Of a stretch of DNA of 64,000 nucleotides, positions 1 through 8,243 are shown piece by piece. The first letter of the stretch is position 1. Every line of letters starts with the position of its first letter. The translations under genes were made by a program, and so were the position numbers. Below the pieces are notes generated by a model, which had not been told where the DNA came from, made no database searches, and saw only the letters and a list, made by a program, of their open reading frames with translations. Source of the stretch: Oscillospiraceae bacterium (lineage in GTDB: Bacteria; Bacillota; Clostridia; Oscillospirales; Oscillospiraceae); assembly GCA_902790375.1 (NCBI GenBank), contig CADARY010000009.1, positions 1 to 64,000 of the forward strand, given 5' to 3'.

Positions 1-1
1 C

Positions 2-2113
2 GACGCCAACGGTGGCAAGGGTATACCTGAGGATCAGATCAAAATACACGGCATAGATCTCACCCTGTCCAGCACCAAGCCCACCCGCGCAAGCAGCAGC
101 GCGGGAAGCTACACCGTGACGCTCAACGCCAACGGCGGCAGTGTGAGTCCCGCATCTCTGAGCGCAGCGCGGACAACAAGCTACACCTTCAAAAACTGGA
201 ATACCGCCGCAAACGGCAGCGGCACAAGCTATGCTCCGGGCGCAACCTACAGCACAGATGAGAATGTGACGCTTTACGCCCAGTGGAACAGCAGCACAAC
301 AACGGCGGCGGTCACACTGCCCACCCCGACCCGCAGCGGCTATATCTTCAAAGGCTGGGGCACAAGCAGCAGTTCGACCTCCGGCGTCACCGGCAGCTAT
401 ACACCGACCGGAAATGTGACGCTGTATGCAGTATGGGAAAAGAAACCGACACCTGAAGTCACCTCCGGCACATGGGGCAATCTGTCCTGGACGTTGGACG
501 GCAACGGCCTGCTCACGATCTCCGGCGTGGGAGCGATGGCAGACCTGGACTATAAGGCTCCTGACGCATGGCTTGCCCACAAGGATGCCATTGTCAGCGT
601 GGAGATCAAATCCGGCGTGACAGGCATCGGCAGTGGAGCATTCTATTCCTGCGGCGCATTGAAGAGCGTGACGATCCCGAAGGGCGTGACGAGCATCGGC
701 TCTTCCGCCTTTGGCCGCTGCGCCGCGCTGGAGAACGTGACGATCCCGGAGGGCGTGACGAGCATCGGCCACGACGCCTTCTATGAATGCAGAGGCCTCA
801 AGAGCATCCGTATCCCGGGCAGCGTGACGGAGATTGACTATTCCGCCTTCCAATACTGCACCAGCCTGACAGAGATCGAGCTCCCGAGCGGGATAACAAG
901 CATCGGCAACAACACCTTTATGCGCTGCGAGAGTCTGACAAGCCTGACGATCCCGGAGGGCGTGACGAGCATCGGAAAGAGAGCCTGCTCCAGCTGCACA
1001 GGCCTCACAAGCGTGACGCTGCCGGCGAGTCTGCGCGAGATCGACAGCATTGCGTTCTATAACTGCGGCAGCCTGACGGATGTCTACTATGGCGGTACAC
1101 AGCAGCAGTGGAACGCGATCACGATCGGGAGCAGCAACAGTAACCTGCTCAACGCAACGATTCACTACAGTTCAAACACCTCCGGCACATGGGGCGATCT
1201 GTCCTGGACGTTGGACGGCAGCGGCCTGCTCACGATCTCCGGCAGCGGGGCGATGGCAGACCTGGACTATAAGGCTCCTGATGCATGGCTTGCCCATAAG
1301 GATGCCATTGTCAGCGTGGAGATCAAATCCGGCGTGACAGGCGTAGGCAGTGGAGCGTTCTATTCCTGCGGCGCATTGAAGAGCGTGACGATCCCGAAGG
1401 GCGTGACGAGTATCGGCTCTTCCGCCTTTGGCCGCTGTGCCGCGCTGGAGAGCGTGACAATCCCGGAGAGCGTGACGAGCATTGGCCACGACGCCTTCTT
1501 CAACTGCAAAGCCCTGACAGACATCGTCATTCCGGACAGCGTGAAGACCATCGACTATTGCGCGTTCCAAGACTGCAGCAGCCTGACGAAACTGGGGCTC
1601 CCGCGCGGGCTGAAGACCATCAGCAAGTATCTCTTCCTGCATTGCAGCGGCTTGGAGAGTGTGACGATCCCGGCGAGCGTGACGAGTATCGGACGCAGCG
1701 CCTTCTCTGGATGCAACAGCTTAACGGATGTCTATTTTGCCGGTACGCAGCAGCAGTGGAACGGCATCACGATCGGAGCCAGCAACGATAGCCTGAAAAA
1801 CGCAACGATTCATTGCAACGACGGCATTGTGTTCAACTTCAAGCTTCCCGCATCCCTGACAACCATCGAAGCCGAAGCCTTTGCGGGCGGCGCGTTCAGC
1901 TATGTGAAGCTGCCCGAGGGCGCGACCACGATCGGCTCCCGCGCCTTTGCCGACTGCCCGAGCCTGCGGTACATCTATATCCCCGAGGCGACGACAGGCA
2001 TTGCGGCCGACGCCTTCTCCGGCGTGAGCGGACTCACGATCCTCGGCAAGAGCGGCAGCTATGCCGAGTTCTACGCGCAGCGAAACGGCTACGCTTTCAG
2101 CCCCGCCGCATAA
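2..2113 (+). CDS. BspA-like leucine-rich-repeat surface protein, 5' end missing
   Basis: The reading frame is open from base 2, so the gene starts left of the window; the GTG at 116 lies inside a repeat and is not a start. Two InlB B-type (Listeria-Bacteroides) repeats come first (about 110-300 and 318-437; motifs NANGG, GYIFKGW, VTLYAQW). They are followed by many BspA-type LRRs (VTIPxGVTSIGxxAF) to about 2040 and a GSYAEFYA-type closing unit. Such proteins are usually secreted or cell-wall attached and contribute to adhesion; any signal peptide would be upstream, and no C-terminal LPxTG anchor is visible. The LRR region carries a large internal duplication (see the repeat entry). A strong hairpin terminator follows. 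The family is clear; the ligand is unknown. Confidence 0.9.
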   Translation, partial: DANGGKGIPEDQIKIHGIDLTLSSTKPTRASSSAGSYTVTLNANGGSVSPASLSAARTTSYTFKNWNTAANGSGTSYAPGATYSTDENVTLYAQWNSSTTTAAVTLPTPTRSGYIFKGWGTSSSSTSGVTGSYTPTGNVTLYAVWEKKPTPEVTSGTWGNLSWTLDGNGLLTISGVGAMADLDYKAPDAWLAHKDAIVSVEIKSGVTGIGSGAFYSCGALKSVTIPKGVTSIGSSAFGRCAALENVTIPEGVTSIGHDAFYECRGLKSIRIPGSVTEIDYSAFQYCTSLTEIELPSGITSIGNNTFMRCESLTSLTIPEGVTSIGKRACSSCTGLTSVTLPASLREIDSIAFYNCGSLTDVYYGGTQQQWNAITIGSSNSNLLNATIHYSSNTSGTWGDLSWTLDGSGLLTISGSGAMADLDYKAPDAWLAHKDAIVSVEIKSGVTGVGSGAFYSCGALKSVTIPKGVTSIGSSAFGRCAALESVTIPESVTSIGHDAFFNCKALTDIVIPDSVKTIDYCAFQDCSSLTKLGLPRGLKTISKYLFLHCSGLESVTIPASVTSIGRSAFSGCNSLTDVYFAGTQQQWNGITIGASNDSLKNATIHCNDGIVFNFKLPASLTTIEAEAFAGGAFSYVKLPEGATTIGSRAFADCPSLRYIYIPEATTGIAADAFSGVSGLTILGKSGSYAEFYAQRNGYAFSPAA
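464..1499 (+). repeat. internal direct duplication within the LRR gene (two copies about 320 bp long, 717 bp apart)
   Basis: Bases 464-782 and 1181-1499 are nearly identical at a constant offset of 717 bp (239 codons, in frame). Each encodes SGTWGxLSWTLDG through the following LRRs. Copies differ at only a few bases, so the duplication is recent or kept alike by gene conversion. The stretch after each copy also ends alike (DVYYGGTQQQWN and DVYFAGTQQQWN). Confidence 0.9.
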
Positions 2114-2128
2114 ACCACCAAAGCAAAA

Positions 2129-2163
2129 ATCCTCCGGGCAGCAGCCCGGAGGATCGTTTTTTC
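2129..2163 (+). terminator. rho-independent terminator after the LRR gene
   Basis: A perfect 11-bp stem (2129-2139 with 2144-2154) with an AGCA loop is followed by a T run from 2156. It lies between two convergent genes, and an A-rich stretch on the other side could let it act for the minus-strand GGDEF gene too. Confidence 0.9.
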
Positions 2164-2174
2164 TCATGGTATAT

Positions 2175-3236
2175 TCAGTTTGGGGATTCCCCATGTCCCT
2201 CCAGGTAGTCCGCCAGGAGGTGGCAGAGGAAGTAGGCGACGGCGCACTCGCTCTCCTGCCAGATGCGGAAGGTCAGCACCTCCGGGCAGAACAGCAGATA
2301 CCCGTAGCTGCGCCCGGATTTTTCCACCTCGCAGATCATGACGGAGTCAAACTGCATCCGGCTCACGTGCCCGGCGAGCACCGGACAGGCGCGCTGCAGC
2401 TCCTCCAGGCTGTGGGGGGCGAAGAGACCGCTGCGCATCAGCTCGTCCGGCGATTCGACCGCGCCGAGCTCGCTTTTGCCGGTGATGTCGTGCAGGAGCT
2501 TTTGCGCGTCGATGTAGAAAAGCCGGTACATGCGCATGCTCTCGCCGATGGGGGCGAAGCCGCGGCGCAGCCGCTCTCCGGCGTCGCCGCCCGCGTCGAA
2601 GGCTCTCGCCGCGCGGTAAAAGGTATCGTAGAGGTTCCGGGGGGCGAGGGTGGGGATCTCCAGCTTGTCGTGCTTGGCCGGGACGTAAATGATAAAGCAG
2701 TTGCGGCCCTTGGACTTGCCGCGGTACAGGGTCTTGTCGGACAGGGCGAAGAGCGCGTCAAAGCTGTCGGCGTCCGTGGGATAGACCGCGCAGCCGACGG
2801 TGGCGGTGGAAAAGATCGTGCGCTCGCCGAATTTCAGATCCTTGCGGAAGACCCGCCCGGACAGATACATCTCGTCGAGAAAGGCATGAATGCCGTCATA
2901 GTCGGTGCAGCCGAAATAGACGAACAGAAACTCGTCCCCGCCGAAGCGGCCGACCACGCCGTCCTCGCCCACAAAGACGCGCAGATCCTCCGCCACGGTG
3001 CTGAGCATCCTGTCGCCGGTGCGGTGGCCGTAGTTGTCGTTGATGCTTTTGAAATTGTCCAGATCGACCATGCCCATGACAAAGGGCGTCTTGTCGTCGA
3101 TGAGGGCGTGGACGAAGCGGAGAATATAGGGGCGCGCGATCAGCCCCGTCAGGGAATCATGCATCACGGACAGGGGAGTGGTCTCCAACAGCTCCCGAAA
3201 GAAGGGATAGCGGGCGAGATATTCGGCTGAATACAT
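2175..3236 (-). CDS. GGDEF-domain protein, putative diguanylate cyclase
   Basis: The GGDEF domain spans about residues 25-185, with the signature RFGGDEF at 99-103 and the upstream DLDNFKSINDNYGH motif, so cyclic-di-GMP synthesis is plausible. No RxxD inhibitory site is seen five residues before GGDEF. About 170 further residues (GAF-like in feel, ending with VMICEVEKSG and FRIWQESECAVAYF) may be sensory; no domain can be assigned with certainty. No membrane segment is visible, so it is probably cytosolic. I chose the ATG at 3236 because GGAGG sits 8 bases before it; an in-frame ATG at 3251 lacks a good ribosome binding site. It is convergent with the LRR gene and followed upstream by a MATE exporter on the same strand. 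Confidence 0.85.
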   Translation of the reverse strand: MYSAEYLARYPFFRELLETTPLSVMHDSLTGLIARPYILRFVHALIDDKTPFVMGMVDLDNFKSINDNYGHRTGDRMLSTVAEDLRVFVGEDGVVGRFGGDEFLFVYFGCTDYDGIHAFLDEMYLSGRVFRKDLKFGERTIFSTATVGCAVYPTDADSFDALFALSDKTLYRGKSKGRNCFIIYVPAKHDKLEIPTLAPRNLYDTFYRAARAFDAGGDAGERLRRGFAPIGESMRMYRLFYIDAQKLLHDITGKSELGAVESPDELMRSGLFAPHSLEELQRACPVLAGHVSRMQFDSVMICEVEKSGRSYGYLLFCPEVLTFRIWQESECAVAYFLCHLLADYLEGHGESPN

Positions 3237-3323
3237 GTGCTGCGCCTCCATACGAGTCTTTGCCCTATCATACCAAATCTTTCAGCAATTTGCAATATTT
3301 CATAGAGGCGGAGAGGCGAATTT

Positions 3324-4712
3324 TCAGTTCAAATGATACTCGCGCTTGAAATCCCGGATCACGATGACGCTGACGACGGCCGCCGCGACCGCGACGGCGA
3401 TGTTGCTGACCATCATGACGACGCCGACGCTCTTTTCACCCATGCTCGTGCAGTGCTGCAGAAACCAGAACACCGGGATGCGGAAGACAAACACGCGCGC
3501 AAAGTTCAGCTCCAGCGTCATCCGCGTTTTCCCGAGGCCGTACAGGAGCGCCATCACGGCGGCGTTGAAGCCCAGAGGGACCGCGCCGAGCGCCTCGAAG
3601 CGGTAGACCGAGACGATCGTGCGGCGGAATGCCTCGCTCCCGCCGTCGAAGAGACCGGAGAGAAGGTCAAGCTGCCAGAGCTCGAGCCCCGAGATCAGTG
3701 CGCCGAGGAGCATATTGATCAGGGCCGTTGCATAAAAGGCGTCCAGCACCCGGCGGAATTTGCCCGCGCCGTAGTTCTGGCTGATGATGGCGGAGCTGCC
3801 CTGCTGAAAACCGTTCTGCGGGTTGGTGGCAATGCCGCCGAGATTGTTCGACACCCCCAGCGCGCCCACCGTCAGCGCGCCGTAGACCGTGCTCATGGAG
3901 TTGACGATGGTCTTGCCGAAGGCGAAGAGGGCCTTCTCGGCAATGACGGGCAGGGAATTGCGGATCATCGGCTCCACCACGCGCTTTTCGCGCAGCGCCA
4001 CGGCCTTTGCCGAGAAGCTGAAGGCGCTGTCCCCGACGAGGCTGTAGCGCACGGCGAAGACGAACATGGTCAGCTCCGAGAGAAGGGAGGCCACGGCGAT
4101 CATCACAAGGTCGCTCTCGAGCACGTAGACGAAATACGCCGTCAGGGACAGCTTGACGAGGATGACCGCGAGATTCAGCAGGAAGATCCGGCGGGCGTTG
4201 CCGCGGGCGCGCTCCACCGCGATGTAGACGCTGTTGAGGAAATTCACGACCATGACGAAAAGCTGCACGATGAAGTAGCGCCGCCCGACCGCGATCAGCT
4301 CCGCCGGGGTGCCCGCCAGACGCAGAAAGCCGTCGGTAAAGGGGAGGATCACCGCAAGCATGAAAAGGCCCGCGCCGAGACTCACCGCGTACAGCGAGCT
4401 CACGCGGCGCCGGACCATCACAAGATCCCCCTCGCCGTAGGCGCGGCTGATCTGGATGCCTGCGCCGACGGCGAGACCGCCGCCCACCGAGGACAGCATC
4501 AGGTTGAGCTGGGCCAGATAGGCCACCGCGGACACGGACTCCTTGCTGATGTGGGAGGCCATCATCGTGTCCAGGATCGTAAAGAGGGCTGCGAGCCCCT
4601 GATAGAGTGCCAGCGGCGTGCCCACATAGAGCACGACCCGCCACATCGGCGCGTTCAGGCTCATGTCCAGAAAGCGCGCGTCACGTCTGCTGAGTTCTGC
4701 TTTGATCGCCAT
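3324..4712 (-). CDS. MATE family efflux transporter
   Basis: A 462-residue polytopic protein with the two-fold six-helix organisation of the multidrug and toxin extrusion family: an N-terminal PLALYQGLAALFTILDTMMAS helix pair, SSVGGGLAVGAGIQISRAYGEGD in the first half, and the equivalent NPQNGFQQGSSAIISQNYGAGK motif in the second. MATE proteins export cations, drugs or metabolites by Na+ or H+ antiport; the substrate here is unknown. It starts 6 bp after the stop of the AraC regulator, so the two are almost certainly co-transcribed, and the exporter may be under that regulator's control. Confidence 0.92.
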   Translation of the reverse strand: MAIKAELSRRDARFLDMSLNAPMWRVVLYVGTPLALYQGLAALFTILDTMMASHISKESVSAVAYLAQLNLMLSSVGGGLAVGAGIQISRAYGEGDLVMVRRRVSSLYAVSLGAGLFMLAVILPFTDGFLRLAGTPAELIAVGRRYFIVQLFVMVVNFLNSVYIAVERARGNARRIFLLNLAVILVKLSLTAYFVYVLESDLVMIAVASLLSELTMFVFAVRYSLVGDSAFSFSAKAVALREKRVVEPMIRNSLPVIAEKALFAFGKTIVNSMSTVYGALTVGALGVSNNLGGIATNPQNGFQQGSSAIISQNYGAGKFRRVLDAFYATALINMLLGALISGLELWQLDLLSGLFDGGSEAFRRTIVSVYRFEALGAVPLGFNAAVMALLYGLGKTRMTLELNFARVFVFRIPVFWFLQHCTSMGEKSVGVVMMVSNIAVAVAAAVVSVIVIRDFKREYHLN

Positions 4713-4718
4713 GTTCCG

Positions 4719-5555
4719 TCACCGCTTTTTCCGATATTCCCGCGGCGTGATGCCGTACTTCTTTTTAAATGCGTCCTTAAAGTAATTGCTGTCGGAAAAG
4801 CCGCTGCGAAGCGCGATGTCCGTCACGCTGTCATCGGTGGAGACAAGCTCGAAGGCCGCGTTCCTCAGGCGGATAAACACCAGGTAGTCGTGCACGCCGA
4901 TGCCGGTCGCCTCCCGGAATTTCCGGCTGAGATAGTTGGGGCTGAAGCCCGAGGCGGCGGCGATGTCCGCGGCGCTGATCTGCTGGCGGAAATGCTCGTT
5001 GATAAAACGGGCGGCCAGCAGCACCTGCTGGTCGGTGGTGTGGATATCCGCGATCTTCTCCGACAGGAGCGAGCAGAGGCGGCTGCTCAGAAGCAGCAGC
5101 TCCTGGAGCTGGAAGCGGAGCATGAGCGGGGAGAGCTCGTCAAATTCCTCCTCCTCGGCCGCCATGCGCTCCAGCAGCCAGCTGATCCGGCGGCGGCTCG
5201 CGGCGGGCGCCTGAAAGACGCGCAGCTGCGAGAAGAAGGCGATGCCGCCCGGGGCACGGGCGATCAGCTCCGGGCTCAGATCCTCGGCGCGGAAGTAGAC
5301 GCCGCAGCGCAGGCAGGCGCCGAAGAGATAGCGCGTATAGTGAAACAGCTGCGGCGGGATCAGCAGAAAGTCGCCGTCGTGCAGATCATAGTTCGCGTCC
5401 TCAACAAAGAAACGGCAGGAGCCGTGCTCGATATAGGAAAGCTCATAATAGGGGTGGCAGTGGTGGTGACTCATCAGATAGCCCTCGTCCCGTGTGCGTC
5501 GATCCACGTAGACGCGGCTGATGCTGCCGGTGCTGGTTCGGGCTTCGTTTTTCAT
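4719..5555 (-). CDS. AraC family transcriptional regulator with cupin sensor domain
   Basis: About 278 residues. The N-terminal half is an AraC-type cupin (HHHCHPYYELSYIEHG, then DGDFLLIPPQLFHYT). The C-terminal half has two helix-turn-helix motifs (ISAADIAAASGFSPNYLSRKF and VTDIALRSGFSDSNYFKDAFKKKYGITPREYR). Such regulators usually activate sugar-utilisation genes on binding a sugar. The ATG at 5555 is preceded by GGAGG at the right distance; the longer reading frame to 5612 starts without one. It is divergent from the TIM-barrel isomerase gene and precedes the MATE gene, so both are candidate targets, as is the pectin locus. Confidence 0.93.
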   Translation of the reverse strand: MKNEARTSTGSISRVYVDRRTRDEGYLMSHHHCHPYYELSYIEHGSCRFFVEDANYDLHDGDFLLIPPQLFHYTRYLFGACLRCGVYFRAEDLSPELIARAPGGIAFFSQLRVFQAPAASRRRISWLLERMAAEEEEFDELSPLMLRFQLQELLLLSSRLCSLLSEKIADIHTTDQQVLLAARFINEHFRQQISAADIAAASGFSPNYLSRKFREATGIGVHDYLVFIRLRNAAFELVSTDDSVTDIALRSGFSDSNYFKDAFKKKYGITPREYRKKR

Positions 5556-5630
5556 GATCGGCCTCCTGAAGTTGTGCGGTGCTTTCTTTGTTGAGAAAAC
5601 CGTAAAACTCAAAAAATGTCGTTCCTAATC

Positions 5631-5659
5631 CGTATAACTTAAAACAGAAAAAATGTAAA
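5631..5659 (-). promoter_or_regulatory. predicted promoter of the AraC/MATE operon
   Basis: On the minus strand TTTACA (5654-5659) and TATACG (5631-5636) are separated by 17 bp. The divergent intergenic region 5556-5736 is strikingly AT-rich against its GC-rich surroundings. No equally good promoter was found for the rightward gene, although TATAAC lies at 5695-5700. Confidence 0.5.
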
Positions 5660-5736
5660 ATATATAAAAATGAAACGTATAGTTTACATAAAATTATAAC
5701 AATCTGACCAAAAACGTGACGGAAAGGGAGATCTCT

Positions 5737-6591
5737 ATGCAGCTTGGTATCCGCCTGCACGATGTAAACGCTGCCCTCCCGGCGGGGGATCAGACCCTCG
5801 AGGCCCGGGCCCGCAAGGCCAGGGAGGAGGGCTTTTCCTGCGTCCATCTGGCCCTGTCCAAATGCATCAAGGGCGTGAGCTTTGACAATGCCGCCCTGAC
5901 CGAGGGCCTTGCCGCGTATGTCCGCCGTGTGTTTCACAAGCAGGAGCTGGATGTGGCGGTGCTCGGCTGCTATCTGAATCTGGCCCACCCGGACCCCGCG
6001 CAGGTCAAGGCGTTTCAGTCGCGCTACTTCGGGAGCCTGCGCGTGGCGGCTCTGGCCGGTATCGGCATGGTGGGGACGGAGACCGGCGCGCCGAATGCGG
6101 CCTACAAGCTCGACGCCAACACCCACTCGCGGGAGGCGCTGCGCACCTTCATGTGGAATCTGGAGCCGGTGCTGGAGATGGCCGAGAAGTATGGCGTCAT
6201 GATGGCCATTGAGCCGGTGCGAAACCACATCGTCTACAACGTCGACCGGGCCCTGCAGGTGATCGAGGGGATGGAGAGCCCAAACCTGCGCATCATCTTC
6301 GACCCGGTGAATCTGCTGGCCGCGGACAATGTGGACCGGCGGGACGCCGTGCTGGACGAGGCCATGGACAAGCTCTGCGACCATATCGCCATGGTGCACC
6401 TGAAGGACTATGTCCGCACGGAAAACGGCCTTGTGAGCGTGGCGGCGGGCACCGGCGAGATGGATTATACCGCGATCCTGCGCTTTCTCAAGGCGAGAAA
6501 GCCCTTTATCCAGGCGACGCTGGAGAACACCTCCAACGACAACGCCGTCCAGGCCAGAGAACTGATCGAGCGCCTTTACGCGTCCGTATAA
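5737..6591 (+). CDS. sugar phosphate isomerase/epimerase family protein (AP endonuclease 2-like TIM barrel)
   Basis: A 284-residue xylose-isomerase-like TIM barrel. Candidate metal ligands and fold markers are EEGFSCVHLALSK near the N-terminus, MMAIEPVRNH with its Glu, IIFDPVNLL and MVHLKDYV. Family members isomerise or epimerise sugars and sugar acids; given the neighbourhood, a uronate-related substrate is plausible but unproven. The ATG at 5737 follows AAAGGGAG; the GTG at 5716 would put the binding site inside the gene. The 3' end overlaps the convergent pectinesterase gene by 16 bp (6576-6591). Confidence 0.85.
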   Translation: MQLGIRLHDVNAALPAGDQTLEARARKAREEGFSCVHLALSKCIKGVSFDNAALTEGLAAYVRRVFHKQELDVAVLGCYLNLAHPDPAQVKAFQSRYFGSLRVAALAGIGMVGTETGAPNAAYKLDANTHSREALRTFMWNLEPVLEMAEKYGVMMAIEPVRNHIVYNVDRALQVIEGMESPNLRIIFDPVNLLAADNVDRRDAVLDEAMDKLCDHIAMVHLKDYVRTENGLVSVAAGTGEMDYTAILRFLKARKPFIQATLENTSNDNAVQARELIERLYASV

Positions 6592-7451
6592 CGGTTGATC
6601 CAGGCGACGCGCCCGGGCTGCGCCGGGGTCTCGAAAAAGCGGGCTGTGCGGTCGCGGCCGCTGTCGCGCCAGGGGTCGAAGCCCTCGGGCCGGATATGCC
6701 GGCCGTAGCGGCAGTCCTCAAATACGCACAGGCCGTAGTCGCGCCAGGGGCGGGCGAGAAAATGCGTCGCGTCCATGACGCCCTCTCCCTGCAGAAAGGC
6801 GCAGCGGCGAAAGACAAAGCCCTCCGTCTGGCTGAGGGAATGGGCGGGCGCCGCCACATAGCCGTGGTCCCGGCCGTCGAAGACGGTGAGAATGTCGCAG
6901 TCCTCAAACACCGCGCTGCCGCAGCCGAAGATGAAATCGACCGAGCCCTCGATCCGGCAATGGGTGAAGCGCTGGCTCAAAAGCGCGCTCCCGCGCAGCT
7001 CGTCCGGCAGAAAGCCGTCGTAGCGCTCGATGAGATCCGGCGGCAGCGGCCCGAGGAAGAGCGTATCCTGCGTGGAGCGGAGCGTGCAGTCTTCCATGCG
7101 GAAGCGGTCCCCATAGACGCTCAGCGCGACCTCCTGCCCCTTCTCGGCGGGATTGAGCGCATCATTTATAATAGTAAGGCCGCGCATCGTGACATCGTCT
7201 GCGCACACGGCCACGCTCCAGGTGCGGAAGGTGTTGTATTCCCGCCCCTCGGCGTCAAGCTTTTTGGCCCAGTCGTCCCAGACCAGGGCGGTCTGTTCGC
7301 CGCCCGCCCCCTCGAGCGTGAGCCCCGGGGTGCATATCTTGAGCTTCTGCCGGTATTCCCCGGCGGCGAAGCGCAGCACGGCGCCGGGCTCGGCACGGTC
7401 CAGAACTGCCTGGACATCGTCCCCCGGCCGGACGGTCAGATTCTGATTCAA
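6576..7451 (-). CDS. pectinesterase (pectin methylesterase, CE8), apparently cytoplasmic
   Basis: Right-handed beta-helix esterase that hydrolyses methyl esters of polygalacturonate. Family signatures are present in order: STQDTLF with the proton-donor Asp, GSVDFIFG with the nucleophile Asp, and ARPWRDYG with the substrate-binding Arg. No signal peptide is visible, so it would act on imported oligosaccharides. The start is uncertain. I placed it at the TTG at 7451, which is preceded by a GGGGGTG binding site and begins where family catalytic domains begin (LTVRPGDD). In-frame ATGs at 7523 and 7571 have no visible binding site. Confidence 0.85.
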   Translation of the reverse strand: MNQNLTVRPGDDVQAVLDRAEPGAVLRFAAGEYRQKLKICTPGLTLEGAGGEQTALVWDDWAKKLDAEGREYNTFRTWSVAVCADDVTMRGLTIINDALNPAEKGQEVALSVYGDRFRMEDCTLRSTQDTLFLGPLPPDLIERYDGFLPDELRGSALLSQRFTHCRIEGSVDFIFGCGSAVFEDCDILTVFDGRDHGYVAAPAHSLSQTEGFVFRRCAFLQGEGVMDATHFLARPWRDYGLCVFEDCRYGRHIRPEGFDPWRDSGRDRTARFFETPAQPGRVAWINRYTDA

Positions 7452-7506
7452 TTCAAAACACCCCCAACACGTTTTGCCTGCAGCCCGATTATATAACAGC
7501 CCCGAA

Positions 7507-7543
7507 AAAACGGGCAACGGCATTTTAAAAACGCGCCCGTTTT
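7507..7543. other. 9-bp inverted repeat, possible operator or attenuator
   Basis: AAAACGGGC (7507-7515) and GCCCGTTTT (7535-7543) flank 19 bases in the divergent region between the pectinesterase gene and the ABC transporter operon. Read rightwards the second arm ends in only four T, so it could equally be an operator or a weak terminator. The rest of 7452-7661 shows no clear promoter to me. Confidence 0.35.
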
Positions 7544-7661
7544 GACCATACAAAAGCACCTGATAGGACATGTCGGCAGAGGGGAATAACTGTTAAAATG
7601 AAATCGAAAAGGTCGCTCAGACCACACATTACGGATTAATCAAAACAGGAAAAGGACGGCC

Positions 7662-8243
7662 ATGAAGCGTCAGCTCAGTTTTCGGGAATATCGCAATATC
7701 GACCTTGCCATGTTCGCGGCGATCCTGTGCGCTGCGGAATGGATGATCGTGAAGGCGGCCACCTACTGGTTTGCCGACCAGCTTTATACCGTGTCCGTTG
7801 TGGGCGCGGTGACGGCCATCGTCCTGATGCGCTGGGGCCCCTGGGCCGCGATCCACGCGGCGCTGGGCGGGGCGGTGTTCTGCCTGGCCTCCCATGGCAG
7901 CGGCAGGCAGTATCTCATCTACTGCCTCGGCAATCTCCTGTCGCTTCTCATGCTCGTCCCGCTGCGCCTTCTGGGGGGCGAGAGGATACGCCTCGACGGC
8001 GTTCTGAGCGTCTGCTTCGGCCTGGGAACGCTGCTTCTCATGCAGCTCGGCCGGATGCTGACGTCCCTTCTTCTCGGCACGGATTTTCAGACCAGCCTTG
8101 GTTTTTTTACTACGGATGCCCTTTCCCTCCTGTTCACCGGCGTGATCCTCTGGATTGCCCGGCGGCTGGATGGAATCTTTGAAAATCAAAAGCATTATCT
8201 TCTGCGCATTCACAAGACGGAAGAGGAAAAAGGAGGATTTTGA
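7662..8243 (+). CDS. integral membrane protein of unknown function, first gene of the ABC transporter operon
   Basis: 193 residues with five or six predicted transmembrane segments (about 14-32, 42-58, 62-78, 84-104, 115-135, 150-166) and a charged cytosolic tail. I do not recognise the family; length and helix count resemble substrate-binding S components of ECF transporters, but no signature proves it. A GGAAAAGGA binding site precedes the ATG. Its stop overlaps the ATG of the next permease by one base, so it is translationally coupled to the importer. It may be an accessory subunit. Confidence 0.7.
   Translation: MKRQLSFREYRNIDLAMFAAILCAAEWMIVKAATYWFADQLYTVSVVGAVTAIVLMRWGPWAAIHAALGGAVFCLASHGSGRQYLIYCLGNLLSLLMLVPLRLLGGERIRLDGVLSVCFGLGTLLLMQLGRMLTSLLLGTDFQTSLGFFTTDALSLLFTGVILWIARRLDGIFENQKHYLLRIHKTEEEKGGF

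Noticed and set aside
3333..5594. 753-codon plus-strand frame antisense to the MATE and AraC genes
   Set aside because: Antisense shadow: rich in His, Asp, Arg and without motifs, while both minus-strand genes are clearly recognised.
5689..5711. Promoter for the TIM-barrel isomerase gene (TTTACA at 5683 or TATAAC at 5695)
   Set aside because: No matching partner hexamer lies at a suitable distance; the region is simply AT-rich.
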